Assembly: GCA_903922175.1 (NCBI GenBank)
Contig: CAIXSY010000338.1
Span: 1 to 38,819, forward strand
Origin: an uncultured delta proteobacterium
Lineage (GTDB): Bacteria; Bdellovibrionota_C; UBA2361; CAIXSY01
Direction: 5' to 3'
Length of the DNA stretch: 38,819 nucleotides
The notes under the pieces were generated by a model. It saw only the letters and a program-made list of their open reading frames with translations. It was not told the DNA's origin and did not search any database. Of this stretch, positions 1 to 8,939 are shown in pieces. Made by a program: the position numbers and the translations under genes. Every line of letters begins with the position of its first letter. The first letter of the stretch is position 1.

Positions 1-43
1 AGGTTATGCCCGTGTTGAACCGACCCTGCTCGCTATCTGCCTT

Positions 44-185
44 CTGTAATCTGCTCTCAGCGATCTGCAGTCAGCTTTCTGCTGACTGCATCTGATGCAG
101 CTGCAGCTTTCGGCCGCAGTCCACGGCCTTAGCCGTCTTGTCCTACGTAGCACTTGCCGCGTGGCAAGGCGAAGTAGGAAGGTTT
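44..185. repeat. Dispersed ~140-bp repeat, copy 1
   Basis: Reverse complement matches 5938-6085 (TCTGCTGACTGCATCTGATGCAGCTGCAGCTTTCGGCC...GCCTTAGCCGTCTTGTCC..TACGTAGCACTTGCCGCG..GGCAAGGCGAAGTAGGAA). Confidence 0.85.
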
Positions 186-369
186 GTCCAAAATGTATTT
201 AACGCTCGCATTTCATCAAAAGCTGTCGGGATTTCCCAAATTTCAAATGTGTTTTGCTAGAATCTCGCTTCAAAAATGCAACTCACCTAGTACACGTTTC
301 AAAGGTCAAGGAATCTAGAGCACCTGCCACTATTGCGAATACTTTATAATTATTGAGATACTCCGCTAT

Positions 370-1401
370 ATGAGCAATAAATTTGAGCAGATTAGCGCAA
401 GCTTGAGGTCGAATAGCTCTCGTTGGCTCGTAACCGGAGCAGCTGGTTTTATCGGGTCGCACCTTACCGAGGAGCTACTTAGACTAGGGCAGGCGGTTGT
501 TGCCCTCGACAATCTTTCTACCGGCTACCGGCACAACCTCGATGCCGTGCGCCGCGCCGTGGGCGACGAGGCGAGTAAGCGCCTAACCTTTATCGAGGGC
601 GATGTGCGTGACGCTGCAACCTGCGCCCAGGCTCTCAGCGGCGTGAGCTACGTGCTGCACCAGGCGGCGCTAGGTTCCGTGCCACGTTCGATCGAGACTC
701 CGCTGGTGTCACACGCCTCAAACGTCGATGGTTTTATTACCTTACTAGAGGCTGCTCGTATCGCTAAAGTGAGACGCTTCGTGTACGCGTCGTCTAGTTC
801 AGTTTACGGGGACAGTCCAACGCTACCTAAGAGAGAAGGGGACGTCGGCAAGCTGCTTTCTCCGTATGCCGCCACTAAGGCGATCAACGAGGTCTACGCT
901 CAGGTCTGGGGCAGCGTATACGGCCTAGGATGCGTTGGGTTGCGTTATTTTAACGTCTTTGGCCCACGCCAAGACCCCAAGGGGGCGTATGCCGCTGTGG
1001 TCCCGTGCTGGCTGTCTAATGCGCTTGCTGGTAAGGCCTGTACTATCAACGGTGACGGTGCCACCAGTCGTGATTTCTGCTACGTGGCCAATGTTGTTCA
1101 AGCCAACCTATTGAGCGCGCTAACTTCGTCTGTTGCTGCAGGCGAAGTTTTTAATGTTGCCGTAGGTGAACAAAACACGCTGCGCCAACTACACGACCTT
1201 ATTTGGGAGGCCTGCTTTCAGCGCAGGCTTATAAAAGAGAGCGTCGCCCCAACCATCGCTGATTTCCGGAGAGGGGATATTCGCCACTCACTTGCTGATA
1301 TCTCCAAAGCACAGCACATTCTTGGATATGAGCCTCTCGTGCGCTTGCAGCAGGGGGTGGAGATGCTGGTTGCTGGGGTAGCTGCTGTAATTACTCAATA
1401 A
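370..1401 (+). CDS. NAD-dependent epimerase/dehydratase, UDP-GlcNAc/UDP-glucose 4-epimerase-like (WbpP/TviC type)
   Basis: Rossmann motif VTGAAGFIGSHL, YAATKAINE (YxxxK), SSSVYGD; last residues VITQ* are encoded by a family B repeat end. Confidence 0.85.
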   Translation: MSNKFEQISASLRSNSSRWLVTGAAGFIGSHLTEELLRLGQAVVALDNLSTGYRHNLDAVRRAVGDEASKRLTFIEGDVRDAATCAQALSGVSYVLHQAALGSVPRSIETPLVSHASNVDGFITLLEAARIAKVRRFVYASSSSVYGDSPTLPKREGDVGKLLSPYAATKAINEVYAQVWGSVYGLGCVGLRYFNVFGPRQDPKGAYAAVVPCWLSNALAGKACTINGDGATSRDFCYVANVVQANLLSALTSSVAAGEVFNVAVGEQNTLRQLHDLIWEACFQRRLIKESVAPTIADFRRGDIRHSLADISKAQHILGYEPLVRLQQGVEMLVAGVAAVITQ

Positions 1402-1710
1402 GTCCGGGTAGGCGAATCGTGAGCGTGGTCGTAATTGCTCAAAAAGTGTGCGCAAGTTAAGTTCACTTAGCCTCATCCTTAGCCGTAGCCTTTTTCTTAA
1501 TACTTTCATTAGGTTAAAGTGAAAGGCTGTAATTGCTCATTAAGTCCGGGCAGCTCTTACACTAGTCTTGGTTATGGTCCTGGGAATTGGTCAATGATTT
1601 CGGTCAAGAAGACGACTATGACTTAAGACAGTTCGACAACGTCACTACAGGCCAGAACCAAGACCATGACTAGCATCTAAGCACTTCTGCCCGGGGTTAT
1701 TGAGCATTGA
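1387..1710. repeat. Family B hairpin repeat cluster, copy 1 (three left-type ends, one right-type end)
   Basis: GTAATTACTCAATAAGTCCGGG (1387), GTAATTGCTCAAAAAGTGTGCG (1431), GTAATTGCTCATTAAGTCCGGGC (1529), GCCCGGGGTTATTGAGCA (~1688-1706). Confidence 0.8.
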
Positions 1711-1743
1711 CAAGACTCTCGATGGCGCACCAATATCGAATGT

Positions 1744-2235
1744 CTACGAGGCAGGCGAAACTGGATCGTCGTGGTGGTCGCCATTACCCGTAGAATCAGC
1801 AATGACAATGGTTGCTCCGGCAAGTGTGGCGAGCCCGAGCACTGGAGGAATAGCATTCTTCAACATAGCTCCGGCGAGCTTACTGCTGCTTTTCGGCACA
1901 ATCGTAACGCTGGTGAAGGTGATACCGACAGTAGTTGTTGAAACTGTCCACACCCCAGGGGCAACATTATCAAAGGTGACGACGCCGTTTACCGAGCGCG
2001 CAGTAATTACCTCGTGAGTACTGCTGTTTGTGAGGGTGATCTCGACTCCGTCAGCTGGGGCAGCGCTGGCATCCGCTATGACGAACTCGACCTTACCGGA
2101 GGTCCCAACATCAGCCACCGACCGCGTAAACCCGGAGGTGTCCTGAATAGTGAGATCAGTCTGGGCGAAAGCCTGACTTACTTGGAAAAACCCAATACCA
2201 ATAAAAACCGTCGCCATGTAAGTAATCAATTTCAT
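1744..2235 (-). CDS. Putative secreted protein with carboxypeptidase-regulatory/Cna-B-like fold
   Basis: Signal peptide MKLITYMATVFIGIGFFQVSQAFAQ; start moved to the ATG with GGAG RBS; DVTLTN/VTFDNVAPGVWTVS-like beta-sandwich pattern. Confidence 0.55.
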   Translation of the reverse strand: MKLITYMATVFIGIGFFQVSQAFAQTDLTIQDTSGFTRSVADVGTSGKVEFVIADASAAPADGVEITLTNSSTHEVITARSVNGVVTFDNVAPGVWTVSTTTVGITFTSVTIVPKSSSKLAGAMLKNAIPPVLGLATLAGATIVIADSTGNGDHHDDPVSPAS

Positions 2236-2372
2236 TAAAGACTCCGCAGTATAACAAAGCACAGGCTCTTATTTGCTAAGGCTTAGTTCGTCTATGACTG
2301 AAAAAAACTGAATGTATATTTACCCCCAATGTTAGATTGCAGCAAGGTAGGATCTAGATTCGAATGCTTGAA

Positions 2373-4016
2373 CTAAGGGGAGACATCTTGCCGATCGACA
2401 TAAAACACCGTTAGCGCTAGGTGCGTAGCAACCAAAAATAAGATTGCGGGGATGTGAAATGGAAAGTCCAGGCAGGAGGCGGCGAAGAACGCGACAATGC
2501 CACTCGCAAGCCCAAGAATACGCAACGCATCCTCGGACCCAACAGTTCTAATTCTTGCCAGGCAGCGCCCAAAAATGACGGTCACAAGCAAGAGCAGCGG
2601 AAGGATCCCGACGATCCCGAGCTCTATAATTAACTGATACGGATCTGAGTGTAAATAAACCGGCGTTACGCCCGCCAGCATCGGACTCATGTAAACGGGG
2701 TAGGCACTGGCCCACGCACCAAGGCCGACTCCGAAAAAAAGATGTTCCCTCAGAATCGGCAAACTGTCGGAGTAAAACTGCCAACGGGTGTCATCCTTGG
2801 AGTACATAAGTCCATAATCGATACGCCCAGCAAGGAGCTCTGCCCCTCGCTGGTTCAGAAAGAAAAAAAACATAAGTAGAGCACAAACGATCGCCACGGG
2901 TAGGACCAGCTTGGGTAATAGCTCGCGGATCTGGTCGAGGGTTAGCTGCTTCGAATCTTGGTTGCGGCGATGGTGGTTCGAGTGCACCTGCGCTGGATGG
3001 AGCGCAAACGTAGGCGAGAGCTTGCGCTCCTTTCCCCTCCGAGCCACTCGCCACAGCAGGAATCCGCCGATAGAAAACAGCGCGCCGAGAGAGAGTCCAA
3101 GCCAAGAACCGCGCGACTGCGTACCAATAATGGCTATAAGAATAATCATTACCGCAATTAGCAAGAAAGCGATGCGCAGAACCCCACGCTGGAACGTTCG
3201 ACTGGAAAGGATTAAGCTCAAAAACTTATCTCGGCCGGCCCCCTTGCTCTCGCGTAATCGCTGCAGCGAGGTCACCGACTCTAGTACGCGAGCAATGACG
3301 AGAAAAAAAACAGGCAAAAGGAAGTTCCCAAGGTGGTTGGGGTTTACAAAGGGCCAACGCGCGCGTTCGCTGACATAGCGATACTCAGGCTCGAATGTCC
3401 AAAAAAGCATCCCATTATCCGAAAACCAGTGCGCCAAAGCCACAAGGGCGGCGAGAATCCCGACGACAATGCAGATATTCGTTGTGCGGTGCGCGGCGGC
3501 CGCAGAGGTGGAAAATAGGGCACGTGCCAAAACAAATGTGCACAGAAAAAAGAGCATCTGCCGCAACGCGCCCAAGGTCTGCTGCATGTTCGGCGCGATA
3601 CTGGCATAGCCGAGAATTGGGTGCGCTACGGGGTTAAAAAAAAGAAGTACTGACTGCGCACACGCATACAGGAGCAGGGCGCCGAGGCAAAACAGGGTCA
3701 GTCGCGAGCTTGATCGATCGTGATCGGAGGAGAAGGCGTTCCTAACGGCGGCTCGCCCAAAAATCAGAAGCGCAGCTACTGCGCTGAAGACTAGAAACTC
3801 AGAAACGAGCGCCGTCTTGGGATGCACCGCGCCGAAGCATAGCGGCATGAGGAAGAGTAGACTAGCAAAGATGCCGAAAGCGACACGCGTCAAGCTCCGT
3901 GGGACTTCGACCTGCTCCTCGCGGTATTCGAGCGGGGGTAAGCGGCTAGCACGCTCGATATCCTCGGGACGCACTACCACCTCTGCATTAACTATCTGGT
4001 TCTGTTTGCTGCTCAT
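2373..4016 (-). CDS. O-antigen ligase/polymerase-like (Wzy/WaaL family) membrane protein
   Basis: Multiple TM segments, SRGSWLGLSLG and HSDPYQLIIELGIVG motifs typical of Wzy_C/O-antigen ligases. Confidence 0.8.
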   Translation of the reverse strand: MSSKQNQIVNAEVVVRPEDIERASRLPPLEYREEQVEVPRSLTRVAFGIFASLLFLMPLCFGAVHPKTALVSEFLVFSAVAALLIFGRAAVRNAFSSDHDRSSSRLTLFCLGALLLYACAQSVLLFFNPVAHPILGYASIAPNMQQTLGALRQMLFFLCTFVLARALFSTSAAAAHRTTNICIVVGILAALVALAHWFSDNGMLFWTFEPEYRYVSERARWPFVNPNHLGNFLLPVFFLVIARVLESVTSLQRLRESKGAGRDKFLSLILSSRTFQRGVLRIAFLLIAVMIILIAIIGTQSRGSWLGLSLGALFSIGGFLLWRVARRGKERKLSPTFALHPAQVHSNHHRRNQDSKQLTLDQIRELLPKLVLPVAIVCALLMFFFFLNQRGAELLAGRIDYGLMYSKDDTRWQFYSDSLPILREHLFFGVGLGAWASAYPVYMSPMLAGVTPVYLHSDPYQLIIELGIVGILPLLLLVTVIFGRCLARIRTVGSEDALRILGLASGIVAFFAASCLDFPFHIPAILFLVATHLALTVFYVDRQDVSP

Positions 4017-4106
4017 CTTGCGCCAAATGATACCATAGCGTGGCGAGGCTGCAAGGCAGTAACGCTCGCATTCCTGTTAAGTTGCGGCCGATTCAGCACA
4101 CTCTTC

Positions 4107-4426
4107 GTAACTGCTCAATAACCCCGGGCGGGCTAATAATTCGCGAGTGTGGTCGTCGTCGGCAGGAGTAGTTGCTCAATAAGTGTGGGTAACTCTAAAT
4201 CTTGAACATGAACTGGAACTATTCCCGATTCCTGCCCCCTTCGACTCGGTCGCAATCTCCCTCGCTCAGGACCGAAGCCTGCCCCTTATCCTCTTGATTG
4301 GAATAGGGAAAGGAGCGGTTCGAGTGCAAGTCAAGCAAGTTCCTCTTGCCCGGGGTTATTGAGCACTTCCCACTCTACGACCACGAGGGGGAATTATTAC
4401 GCTGCCCGGGGTTACTGAGCAGTTAC
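4107..4426. repeat. Family B compound element, copy 2, with ~85-bp compound inverted termini
   Basis: GTAACTGCTCAATAACCCCGGGC ... GCCCGGGGTTACTGAGCAGTTAC plus nested inner ends at 4168 and 4370. Confidence 0.9.
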
Positions 4427-5063
4427 GAAGATTACTCCAAAGCTTGCGTACCTGGGCCGAGAGGCTGGCACGTGATCCGCTATTGTCGATCACCAGGTCG
4501 GCGCGGCGCACCTTCTCCGCTATGGGCATCTGTGACTGATAACGCCGCAGAGCCTCGCTACGAGAACAGAGATCGCGCTTCATGACACGCTCGATGGCGA
4601 GCCTTTTCGGGGCATAGACCACAAGCACATAGTCAAAATCCTCAAATCGGTGGTGACACTCGAAGAGCAGGGGGACTGCGTAAACAATGACACCACCTTT
4701 AGCGCCAAGCCGTTGCCTAAGCGCCTTGAGCTGCCTTCGGAACTCACGCTCTATCCGCGGGTGCAAGATCCTCTCTAGCAAGTGGCGCTTGGCCGCCGAG
4801 GCAAAGATAATCCCGCCTAGCGCCTTGCGATCGAGCCGGCCATCAGCCTGCACGACCTGGGCACCAAAGGCGCGCACTATGCTTCGCATCGCCGGCGACC
4901 TAGGGCTAACCACCACTCGCGCCAGGACGTCAGCGTCGATAATATGCGCCCCAAGTGACTGTAGCAGCTTCGTAACGGCGCTTTTGCCACTTCCGATTGA
5001 ACCGGTGACGGCTAGTGTGGTTAGCGCTGACTTACGCCTGTTTTTGGGATGCGGGGTTTGCAT
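4356..5063 (-). CDS. coaE: Dephospho-CoA kinase
   Basis: P-loop TGSIGSGKSAV, DADVLAR, VYAVPLLFE, VIDNSGS; C-terminal ~20 aa and stop fall in a family B repeat. Confidence 0.9.
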   Translation of the reverse strand: MQTPHPKNRRKSALTTLAVTGSIGSGKSAVTKLLQSLGAHIIDADVLARVVVSPRSPAMRSIVRAFGAQVVQADGRLDRKALGGIIFASAAKRHLLERILHPRIEREFRRQLKALRQRLGAKGGVIVYAVPLLFECHHRFEDFDYVLVVYAPKRLAIERVMKRDLCSRSEALRRYQSQMPIAEKVRRADLVIDNSGSRASLSAQVRKLWSNLRNCSVTPGSVIIPPRGRRVGSAQ

Positions 5064-5135
5064 TGTCGATGGGGAGTGCTAAAGTCGGTAATATAATCAT
5101 TAGCCTACCTATATACGTTCTGGAAGACAGATACC

Positions 5136-5765
5136 ATGGCAAATAAAGAGGGATCGAAAGCTGGCCTTACGGATACCGAAACGGTGAAGGTGCCAGCTGC
5201 AGCGACTCAGGCAGCGAGCAGCCCAGCTCCGGCAACGGCGCTAGAGGACGATATCGCCCCCCAGGCGGTGTATTCGCCCGACGACGATGCTCCGATGCGA
5301 CCGATTCACGAGGATGCAGACGAGGAGGGGGGCCCGGTGCCAAAGATAAGCGCACCCGTCGAGGAGGATGATGACGAAAGCAGGGAAGAGGTTGACCGAG
5401 CACAGCGACGTAAGCTTCCGGGGTACAGTAACGCTCAAGAGCTCATGACCAACGAGCTCCCGGCGCGAGCCACATACGCCGATGCTAAACTACGAAGTAA
5501 CCTTGTGGGCTCTATCATCGTATTTCTAAAAGACCTCGATGAGCGGTACTTATTTGACTGGAGCACGGAGACCCTGCGGACAGGGAAGGTGGAGAGCCCC
5601 ACGGCTGACTGTACGATTCGGCTAACCTCCCATGTCCTACTGAGGATTGCGCAGGGCGACCTCAACCCACAGATCGCCATGCTCTCTGATAAAATCTCAG
5701 TCCAGGGAAAGGCTGGAATGGCGGTGTACTTTTTCAACTTGATTGCGCCGCGGGTGCAGCATTAG
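5136..5765 (+). CDS. SCP-2 sterol-transfer-like domain protein with acidic/disordered N-terminus
   Basis: C-terminal half TLRTGKVESPTADCTIRLTSHVLLRIAQGDLNPQIAMLSDKISVQGKAGMAVYFFNL resembles SCP2 domains. Confidence 0.65.
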   Translation: MANKEGSKAGLTDTETVKVPAAATQAASSPAPATALEDDIAPQAVYSPDDDAPMRPIHEDADEEGGPVPKISAPVEEDDDESREEVDRAQRRKLPGYSNAQELMTNELPARATYADAKLRSNLVGSIIVFLKDLDERYLFDWSTETLRTGKVESPTADCTIRLTSHVLLRIAQGDLNPQIAMLSDKISVQGKAGMAVYFFNLIAPRVQH

Positions 5766-5766
5766 C

Positions 5767-5800
5767 CCTGAGCGAGGGAGCTTGCGACCGAGTCGAAGGG
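5767..5800. repeat. 34-nt dispersed repeat CCTGAGCGAGGGAGCTTGCGACCGAGTCGAAGGG
   Basis: Inverted match to 4237-4270 with one mismatch. Confidence 0.85.
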
Positions 5801-5937
5801 AGCCGAATGCTGATGCCCTCAAGTTAGCTGACGTTCTAGCAGCTAATGTCTACTGCCTCATCAGGAGTTTCCCCATTCGCTCGACCTTCCCACTTCGCCT
5901 GGCCTTGCGGCCAGTGCTTCGAGGGACAAGCGCGGTC

Positions 5938-6085
5938 GATGCTTCCTACTTCGCCTTGCCTCGCGGCAAGTGCTACGTAGGACAAGACGGGGGACAAGAC
6001 GGCTAAGGCCGTGGGCTGGGGCCGAAAGCTGCAGCTGCATCAGATGCAGTCAGCGGAAAGCAGATCTCTGAAAGCAGATTACAGA
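5938..6085. repeat. Dispersed ~140-bp repeat, copy 2 (inverted)
   Basis: See copy 1; also contains a local GACAAGACGGGG duplication. Confidence 0.85.
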
Positions 6086-6139
6086 TCAACACTCGTCGGT
6101 CTGAGGCGTAGCCTCACTAGTTCTTGGTCTTCATTAATA

Positions 6140-6310
6140 GTAACTGCTCGCCCCTAATCGGCTAACGCTGACGTCAAACGTCTTACGCCGGACGTAAAAC
6201 GTCGACGTTGAACGTCCGGCGTTTGACCTTAGACGTCAGCGTCATCGGTTCTGAGAAAGGGCATTTTTCTGGAGTTACTTGCATAGTTTACGAAGGGAGC
6301 GAGTAGTTAC
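6140..6310. mobile_element. Family A hairpin MITE, copy 1 (171 bp), TSD CATTAATA
   Basis: Ends GTAACTGCTCGCCCCT / GGGAGCGAGTAGTTAC; perfect 8-bp TSD at 6132-6139 and 6311-6318. Confidence 0.92.
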
Positions 6311-6391
6311 CATTAATATAAAGATTAAGAGAAAGGGAACAGGGAATAGAGTGCTCGCTCTCTGCATGAGCGGCAGCACTCAGCTCCAGCA

Positions 6392-7393
6392 CTACCTCGG
6401 CAGCTCAACCACAAACTCTGTGCCTCGTGCTTCGCTGCTGCTGACGTTAATCGAGCCCCCGACACCGCACACGATCTGCTTGACGATATACAGCCCCAGG
6501 CCTGAGCCTGACGTGCCCTTGCTTGTGGCACCGCGATAACTGCGCTCAAAAAGATGTGGCAGATCGAGCGTGGGGATGACGGGGGCGCTGTTACACACCC
6601 GCAGCACTCCTCGATCCTCCCTCTGCTCGGTGGAGATCTCGATCTTACCGACGTGCGGGGTATACTTAAGCGCGTTCGACAATAAATTCGATATAATACG
6701 GTCGAGATAGATGCTTTCGACGCTGACCATTACCGGCAGGAGAGAGAGACTGAGCGTCAACGGAGCGGTGCGACCGGTATCCCGCCATGATGTCTGAACG
6801 ACCATATCCACAACGACATTGAGATCAGTCAGGGCAGATGTCGTGTGTACAATCCCCGACTGTAACCAAGCCAGCTGCTGGTAGTTCTTTACCAGATCGA
6901 TGGCGCGAAGAATTATGTCGCGCGTATGCTCCAAAATGTGCCGCTGAGAGTCATCAATCCCGTGCCCTTTGGGCGTATCGATCAGGACGTCAACATAGCC
7001 CAAGATGGCACCAAGAGGATTTTTAAGGTCGTGCGCGGCGGTAGCTAGAAACTCCTCACGCTGTTCTAGGCGTCTCGCCTGAGATGGCTGTGATTTAAGA
7101 CATATAAGGAAGTTCGTCCCCTCGGGGGCGCCACTACCAACCTCGAGCAATATTGCAGCTTGGGGGATACTCTGCCCCGAGGGGAGCTTGATACTAAACT
7201 CGCGCCCCGAATAGGGGCCGCTAGCTAAGAGTGTGCGCACATCAAACTCAGCTAGAATTGAAGAAAGATGCTCGAGGTTTCGTCCAAAACGTCCAACGGT
7301 CGCCTGATTATGCCAAAGGATCTTGCCATGATCATCGATCAACAAGAGTGGATCTTCGGCCGCTCCAAGAATATGAGATAAGTTCTGGTCCAT
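6392..7393 (-). CDS. Sensor histidine kinase (PAS-like + HisKA + HATPase_c)
   Basis: AAHDLKNPLGAILGY H-box, NLLSNALKYTP N-box, GSGLGLYIVKQI G-box. Confidence 0.9.
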   Translation of the reverse strand: MDQNLSHILGAAEDPLLLIDDHGKILWHNQATVGRFGRNLEHLSSILAEFDVRTLLASGPYSGREFSIKLPSGQSIPQAAILLEVGSGAPEGTNFLICLKSQPSQARRLEQREEFLATAAHDLKNPLGAILGYVDVLIDTPKGHGIDDSQRHILEHTRDIILRAIDLVKNYQQLAWLQSGIVHTTSALTDLNVVVDMVVQTSWRDTGRTAPLTLSLSLLPVMVSVESIYLDRIISNLLSNALKYTPHVGKIEISTEQREDRGVLRVCNSAPVIPTLDLPHLFERSYRGATSKGTSGSGLGLYIVKQIVCGVGGSINVSSSEARGTEFVVELPR

Positions 7394-7645
7394 TACCAGG
7401 GAGGATACTAAGGCTACGTCAATAAATAAAGTAGGTAACTGCCCGATACCCCCGGGGCGACCAGTGCACCTGCGCGTGCACAGCCTGTCTCGCCGTTGCC
7501 GTTTCTGGCACCTCTAAGTTGCTTGCCTGCAAGCGAAGGCGGATAAACGTTCCCCTGCCCGAAAATATTGGGGAACGGGAACGTTTACATGACGTGCAGA
7601 TGCACGAGAAAACTCTTCACCGGGATTCTATGAGCTATAACCCCG

Positions 7646-7680
7646 CTGTAGCACTTCCGGCTAAAGCCGAAGGTTTACAG
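7646..7680. repeat. Small inverted repeat hairpin
   Basis: CTGTAGCACTTCCGGCT-AA-AGCCGAAGGTTTACAG. Confidence 0.7.
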
Positions 7681-7773
7681 CCTGTAAGTTGGAACAATCA
7701 AAGAGCACAGGTACTCTTCTTTTTCCTTCGCTCCCTTTCCATTAGCTAAATAAATAATTATAGTTGCAACATT

Positions 7774-8913
7774 ATGGAGTTCGGCTCACAGCATATCTGG
7801 ATGAAAGAGGACCCGCTCGACGAACTGCGCGCTGAGCGCGGGGCGCTTGTCGCCGCTGGGCGCACGTTTATCGACCTCTCGATGATCAACTCCGACCTGC
7901 CTCCGCCTCGCTTGCTTTTGGACCGACTAATGGAAGCCAGCGCAAAGAGTGACAATCATCGCTATGCTGTTTCTCGCGGGGTACGAAAGCTGCGCGAAGG
8001 TTTCGCCACAAAATACCGTAACCGCTTCGGAGTTAATCTCGATCCTGAGGGTGAGGTCTGTGTCACGATGGGCACTAAGGACGCCCTATCAAACGCGCTA
8101 CAGGTACTTTGCGCACCCGGTGATGGGGTGCTCTTAGGAATGCCGACCTATCCGGCGCACCTATCGGCGGTACGCCTGGCGCGACTAACCCCGAGTTTTT
8201 TTCTGCTGCAACAGAACGAAGAGGCGATGTTACAGGATATCGTACAATCGTTGCGCAAGGGGACGATTAAGCTCGTATTACTCAACTTTCCCAACAACCC
8301 GACGGGCATCTCGGTGTCGATGCAATTCTACAAGGAGCTATTGAAGCTAACGTCAGCCGAGGGGGTCTTTGTTATTAACGACTTCGCTTACGGCGAGATG
8401 AGCTTTTCGGGTAACCCACCGAGTATTTTAGCCGCAAGCACTACGCGCGTTCTTGTGGCGGAAACATATAGCCTATCTAAGGGATATAACGTCCCAGGAT
8501 GGAGAGTAGGGGCTCTCCTCGGAAGCCACGAAGCGATACGCAACGTGGCTCGTCTCAAGGCCTTCATCGATTATGGGCTTTTTTTACCGATTCAGTATGC
8601 CGCGGCGGCTGCGCTTGGCGCCACCGAGGACTTAACTGGTCCAACCGTGCGCACCTATCAGCAGCGCCTGCGCTTAGTGGTTAAGCAGCTCGTCGAGCGC
8701 GGTTACCAAGTAGAGATGCCTAGTGCGGGAGCCTCTCTCTGGATACAAATACAGGGCAGCCAGACGGCCAAGGACTATACTTTGCGGTTACTGCGCGAGC
8801 AGGGGATAATACTGATGCCGGGCGAGCTTTTTGGACGTGAGTTCTCTAACCATGTGCGCCTGGCGGTTGTTGGTAGCGAGGAACGGTTGCGCGATGTTGT
8901 GGCACGCATGTGA
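7774..8913 (+). CDS. Pyridoxal-phosphate aminotransferase class I/II
   Basis: NFPNNPTGISVS, YSLSKGYNVPGWRVG (PLP lysine) motifs. Confidence 0.88.
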   Translation: MEFGSQHIWMKEDPLDELRAERGALVAAGRTFIDLSMINSDLPPPRLLLDRLMEASAKSDNHRYAVSRGVRKLREGFATKYRNRFGVNLDPEGEVCVTMGTKDALSNALQVLCAPGDGVLLGMPTYPAHLSAVRLARLTPSFFLLQQNEEAMLQDIVQSLRKGTIKLVLLNFPNNPTGISVSMQFYKELLKLTSAEGVFVINDFAYGEMSFSGNPPSILAASTTRVLVAETYSLSKGYNVPGWRVGALLGSHEAIRNVARLKAFIDYGLFLPIQYAAAAALGATEDLTGPTVRTYQQRLRLVVKQLVERGYQVEMPSAGASLWIQIQGSQTAKDYTLRLLREQGIILMPGELFGREFSNHVRLAVVGSEERLRDVVARM

Positions 8914-8939
8914 TCCTGATTTCTGGTGGGTAAAGAGTT

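Noticed and set aside
2911-3637. Overlapping ORFs of 60-155 aa antisense to the O-antigen ligase-like gene
   Set aside because: Shadow ORFs from GC-skewed codons of the opposite strand; no RBS, low-complexity Arg/Ser composition, real gene clear on the other strand.
4099-4434. TSD around the complete family B element at 4107-4426
   Set aside because: Flanks CACTCTTC and GAAGATTA are not direct repeats (they are partly inverted, CTTC/GAAG), so the element boundary or insertion history is unclear.
6392-7393. Two-component system
   Set aside because: Only the kinase is present; no adjacent response regulator in the window, so treated as an orphan kinase.
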